Below are positions 16,100-18,581 of a stretch of 18,581 nt of DNA, in pieces. How positions within the stretch are numbered: the stretch's first letter is position 1; each line of letters starts with the position of its first letter. Origin of the DNA: an uncultured Alistipes sp. (GTDB lineage Bacteria; Bacteroidota; Bacteroidia; Bacteroidales; Rikenellaceae); NCBI GenBank assembly GCA_947174575.1, contig CAMWJM010000004.1, positions 1-18,581 on the forward strand, written 5' to 3'. The position numbers and the translations under genes are program-made. The notes under the pieces are model-generated. The model was given only the letters and a program-made list of their open reading frames with translations, was not told the origin of the DNA and ran no database searches.

Positions 16100-16681
16100 T
16101 TATGCGATATAAACCGCTACGCGGTCGGCGAACATTAAGAAACGCAAGGTGAGCGGCTTCCCGCCCGCGATCCGCCCCACGAGGGTGCCGGCATGGAAAT
16201 CTACCCGCTCGATGCGCAGGTCGTGCAGCAAATCCAACTCCCGACGTCCGGCATACTTGTAAAGCGTCTCCTTGGCGCACCACGTCACGGCCGACCACCG
16301 CGCATCGGCCGACAATGCCCGCTCCCCGGCGGTCATATAGCGCGACGCAACGCGCTCGAAATCGCGGTCGAGCGGCTCGATGTCCACGGCGCAAGGCGCT
16401 TCGGAGAAAGCGACGGCGATGCTGCCCCGACAATGGGAAACAGCCAGATGAATCGGAGTATCCATGACCACGGGAGCACCGACCTCGTTGTAGACAATCC
16501 GCACCTCCGGCACTGTACAGCCCGTCGCGGCAGTCACTTCCTGCCGCACGACAGCCCGCCACGACAACCACTCCGCCCGCCGCGCAGGGGCGAATCCGCG
16601 GGCCTGCTCCCGCTCTGCGGAGGTAGTCCAGCGTGCGATAACGCTCTCTGAAAGAGGTCGGGAAACGATCAGTCGGAACAC
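16100..16681 (-). CDS. Sfp-type 4'-phosphopantetheinyl transferase
   Basis: This 193-residue enzyme moves the phosphopantetheine arm of coenzyme A to a serine of a carrier protein. The family motifs are intact: HLAVSHCRGSIAVAFS (about 78-93), CAVDIEPLDRDFERVASRYM with Mg-binding Asp100 and Glu102, and WCAKETLYKYAG (134-145) with Lys137 and Glu138. The length is at the short end for the Sfp group. The start is GTG at 16679-16681, because no ATG lies in a sensible position; an open frame continues upstream without one. It follows gldE by 52 nt in the same direction. A phosphopantetheinyl transferase next to gldE is common in Bacteroidota. The carrier protein it serves is not in the window; ACP is one possibility. 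Confidence 0.88.
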   Translation of the reverse strand: MFRLIVSRPLSESVIARWTTSAEREQARGFAPARRAEWLSWRAVVRQEVTAATGCTVPEVRIVYNEVGAPVVMDTPIHLAVSHCRGSIAVAFSEAPCAVDIEPLDRDFERVASRYMTAGERALSADARWSAVTWCAKETLYKYAGRRELDLLHDLRIERVDFHAGTLVGRIAGGKPLTLRFLMFADRVAVYIA

Positions 16682-16733
16682 AGCGGCAAAAAAAGAGAAC
16701 AGTCGATAACGACGACTGAAAAAACACGGTTAT

Positions 16734-18023
16734 TTATCCACGATCGACTATTTGATCTACTCTTATTTTGTCGATGCGGTGGCCGTCCAACTCCTTGATC
16801 GTGAAGCGGATGTCGTGCGAGGTAAAGACGTCGCCCTTGCGCGGGAAGTCGCGCTTGAGTTCGAGCATGAGGCCCGCCAACGTTTCGGCTTCGCCTTTCA
16901 CGTCGGAGAAAGTCTCCTCGTCGAGCGACAGAATCCGCTCGAAGTCGCCGATGTGGGTCTTGCCCTCGAAGAGGTAGCAGCCAGGCCCCAGCCGGGTGTA
17001 GAAACTCTCGTCGGTGTCGCTCTCGTCGGATATTTCGCCCACGATCTCCTCGATGATGTCCTCCAGCGACACCAGCCCCAGCGTCGAACCGTACTCGTCG
17101 ACCACGATCGCCATATGCACCTTGTTCGACTGGAAGTCGCCCAGCAAATCGTTGATCTTCTTGTGCTCGGGCACGAAATAGGGTTTGCGGATCAGCTGCT
17201 GCCACCCGAACTCGTTGCCGTGGTTGATGTAGGGCAGCAAATCCTTGACATAGAGCGTGCCGCGGATGTTGTCGATGTCCTCCTCGAAGACCGGGATGCG
17301 CGAAAAACCCGAGGCGATGATCGTGCGCTTGACCTTCTCGTAGTCGTCGGTCAGTTCGAGCGCCGTGATGTCCACGCGCGGCTTCATGATCTCCTGCACC
17401 TCGGTGTTGACGAAGTTGACGATCCCCGACAGCATCACGTGCTCCTCGGGATTGGAGGTCTGCGTCATGTCGACGGCATCGGCCAGATCGTCGAGCGAAA
17501 TTTCGCTCTTGTGCGACGCCTTTTCGCTGATGCGGCTGCTCGTCCGCACCAGCACGTAGGAGAGCGGATAGAAAATTTTGCGCAGCACCACCAGCGGCTG
17601 TGCCACGAACCGGGCGAAGCGCGCAGGCATGGTCTGCGCCAGCACCTTGGGCAGCACCTCGCCGAAGAGCAGCAGGAAGAATGTGACAACGATCGTCTTG
17701 AACAGGAACTCCAGATGCGCGAACGTGAAGAGCGCATCGACGATGCCTGCCATGAAGATGGTGATGCAGATATTCACCAAGTTGTTGGCCACCAGAATGG
17801 TCGCCAGCAGCATGTCGACGTCGCCCAGCAGCTTCAACACCGCACCCGCCGAAGCGTCGGTGCGCTGCTTGAGCGCCTGCACATCGTTGTGCGACAACGA
17901 GAAAAACGAGGTCTCGGCTCCCGACACGAGCGCCGAAATACACAACAGCAGCAACGTCGCGACGCACCGCACGACGACGTGGGTCGAGAAGCCGTTGAAT
18001 ATGATCCAGGGAACGTGTTCCAA
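16734..18023 (-). CDS. gldE: GldE-type CNNM/CBS/CorC membrane protein
   Basis: This 429-residue protein has a CNNM-like (DUF21) membrane domain (about 15-160) containing SGAETSFFSLSHNDVQALK and LFGEVLPKVLA. It is followed by a CBS pair (about 213-335, from IMKPRVDITALE to VDEYGSTLGLVSLEDIIEEIVGEI) and a CorC_HlyC C-terminal domain (about 345-420). This is the haemolysin-C/CorC layout. In gliding Bacteroidota the homologue is GldE, which works with GldD, but GldE occurs also in non-gliding gut species, where an ion-transport or envelope role is likely. No ATG lies near the N-terminus. TTG at 18021-18023 gives the expected membrane start, 15 nt after the ftsZ stop and in the same frame. The next Met is residue 71, far too late. 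Confidence 0.88.
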   Translation of the reverse strand: MEHVPWIIFNGFSTHVVVRCVATLLLLCISALVSGAETSFFSLSHNDVQALKQRTDASAGAVLKLLGDVDMLLATILVANNLVNICITIFMAGIVDALFTFAHLEFLFKTIVVTFFLLLFGEVLPKVLAQTMPARFARFVAQPLVVLRKIFYPLSYVLVRTSSRISEKASHKSEISLDDLADAVDMTQTSNPEEHVMLSGIVNFVNTEVQEIMKPRVDITALELTDDYEKVKRTIIASGFSRIPVFEEDIDNIRGTLYVKDLLPYINHGNEFGWQQLIRKPYFVPEHKKINDLLGDFQSNKVHMAIVVDEYGSTLGLVSLEDIIEEIVGEISDESDTDESFYTRLGPGCYLFEGKTHIGDFERILSLDEETFSDVKGEAETLAGLMLELKRDFPRKGDVFTSHDIRFTIKELDGHRIDKIRVDQIVDRG

Positions 18024-18038
18024 CTCCGGACGAATGGG

Positions 18039-18581
18039 TTAATCGAAAAGCGAGCCGTTGTCGGGTTTCTCCTCGGACGACTGCGCGGCCGCCGCATCGT
18101 TGCGCAGCACCTCCTTGCGACCGCCCGACATCTGGACGATGAACTTCGAGTTGCGCGACTGGTAGGCCGGCTTCGAAAGCAAGGCGTCGATGTTGTTGTA
18201 GCGCGTCGACTTGGCGCCCAGCACCACCTGCTCGCCGGGCCGCTGCGGCGACTTCGCCGCCAGGGGCTTGATCGGTTCGAGCACCGACTCCGACTGGCTC
18301 TCCTTGGTCGGCAGCACGCCGCGCCCGGCCGGCACGATCTGCTTCATGGCCTCGGGCACCTCGTCGCTGCGGAATCCGGTGGCCACCACCACCAGCTCGA
18401 TGGCGTTGCCCAGCTGCGGTTTCTCGCTGGTACCCCAAATGATGTTGGCGTCGTGCACGATACCCTCCTCGTCCTGCACGCTGGCGTGGGCCTGGATGTA
18501 TTCGAGGATGCGCGTGACCTCCTCGTACATCAACTCGTCGGCATTGGAAACCGAGATGTTGAGCAGGATGTTCTTCGCACC
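18039..18581 (-). CDS. ftsZ: Cell division GTPase FtsZ, C-terminal part (cut by window edge)
   Basis: The last 180 residues of FtsZ are visible; the GTP-binding N-terminal domain lies beyond the window edge. The segment opens with GAKNILLNISVSNADEL, followed by EVTRILEYIQAHA, HDANIIWGTSEKPQLGNAIELVVVATGF, the usual FtsZ C-terminal domain strands. After that come a variable linker rich in Pro, Ser, Lys and Gln (about 50-100 residues from the end) and a KPAYQSRNSKFIV patch like that of other Bacteroidota FtsZ. The tail ends SSEEKPDNGSLFD. Its stop is 15 nt upstream of the gldE start, so the two are very probably one transcript. The frame is open to the edge, and the part seen has no damage. Confidence 0.93.
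   Translation of the reverse strand, partial: GAKNILLNISVSNADELMYEEVTRILEYIQAHASVQDEEGIVHDANIIWGTSEKPQLGNAIELVVVATGFRSDEVPEAMKQIVPAGRGVLPTKESQSESVLEPIKPLAAKSPQRPGEQVVLGAKSTRYNNIDALLSKPAYQSRNSKFIVQMSGGRKEVLRNDAAAAQSSEEKPDNGSLFD

Noticed and set aside
15993..16727. 244-codon minus-strand frame covering the phosphopantetheinyl transferase gene
   Set aside because: The part inside the transferase gene is a register shadow. Only the last 107 nt, beyond the transferase stop, deserve mention.
16669..18438. 589-codon minus-strand frame overlapping gldE and ftsZ in another register
   Set aside because: The sequence is Arg/Ala/Gly-rich without domains, while gldE and ftsZ are clear in the other frame.

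Overview
The window reads as chromosomal core DNA of a high-GC member of the Bacteroidota. An Alistipes-like (Rikenellaceae) genome is my best guess. The reasons are: Bacteroidota-restricted families (GldE, DUF3098, DUF4270, a stand-alone GT5-type 'glycogen synthase' N-domain, a YfhO-type membrane protein), a DNA topoisomerase I without zinc ribbons, TAnnTTTG-type -7 promoter boxes, and starts that lack clear Shine-Dalgarno sequences. Genus is inference from composition and gene content. I see no mobile element, CRISPR array, rRNA or tRNA.

Left part (1-2920): rplS (ribosomal protein L19) on the + strand converges, across a bidirectional terminator, on a minus-strand FucP/GluP-type sugar MFS transporter. 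Behind that transporter lies a minus-strand long-chain polyprenyl diphosphate synthase.

Centre (2921-9509): a 264-bp divergent promoter region carries two opposed -7 boxes and a perfect 12-bp palindrome. It launches a tightly packed + strand operon: YfhO-like protein, ftsX, DUF3098, uppP, truB, then queA after an 88-bp gap. Junctions are 4-nt ATGA overlaps or 1-4 nt gaps. The operon mixes envelope and division functions (FtsX, UppP, probably YfhO) with tRNA modification (TruB, QueA). The divergent prenyl synthase makes isoprenoid chains and UppP recycles undecaprenyl phosphate, so lipid-carrier metabolism sits on both sides of the promoter.

Second + block (9510-15880): a leader of about 150 nt follows a clean -7 box. 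Next come a degenerate stand-alone GT5 domain protein and, overlapping it by 17 nt, a DUF4270 lipoprotein with an acidic surface-export-like motif. A terminator hairpin follows, then topA and a secreted bleomycin-hydrolase-like C1B cysteine peptidase with its own terminator.

Right part (15993-18581, minus strand): the 3' end of ftsZ (cut by the window edge), gldE starting at a TTG 15 nt later, and an Sfp-type 4'-phosphopantetheinyl transferase starting at GTG. Past the transferase stop is a short, codon-like open stretch ending at a weak hairpin, which I could not identify.

Most of the window is ordinary conserved core. The best candidates for something under-described are the degenerate GT5/DUF4270 pair, the palindromic divergent regulatory region, and the unidentified stretch after the phosphopantetheinyl transferase gene.
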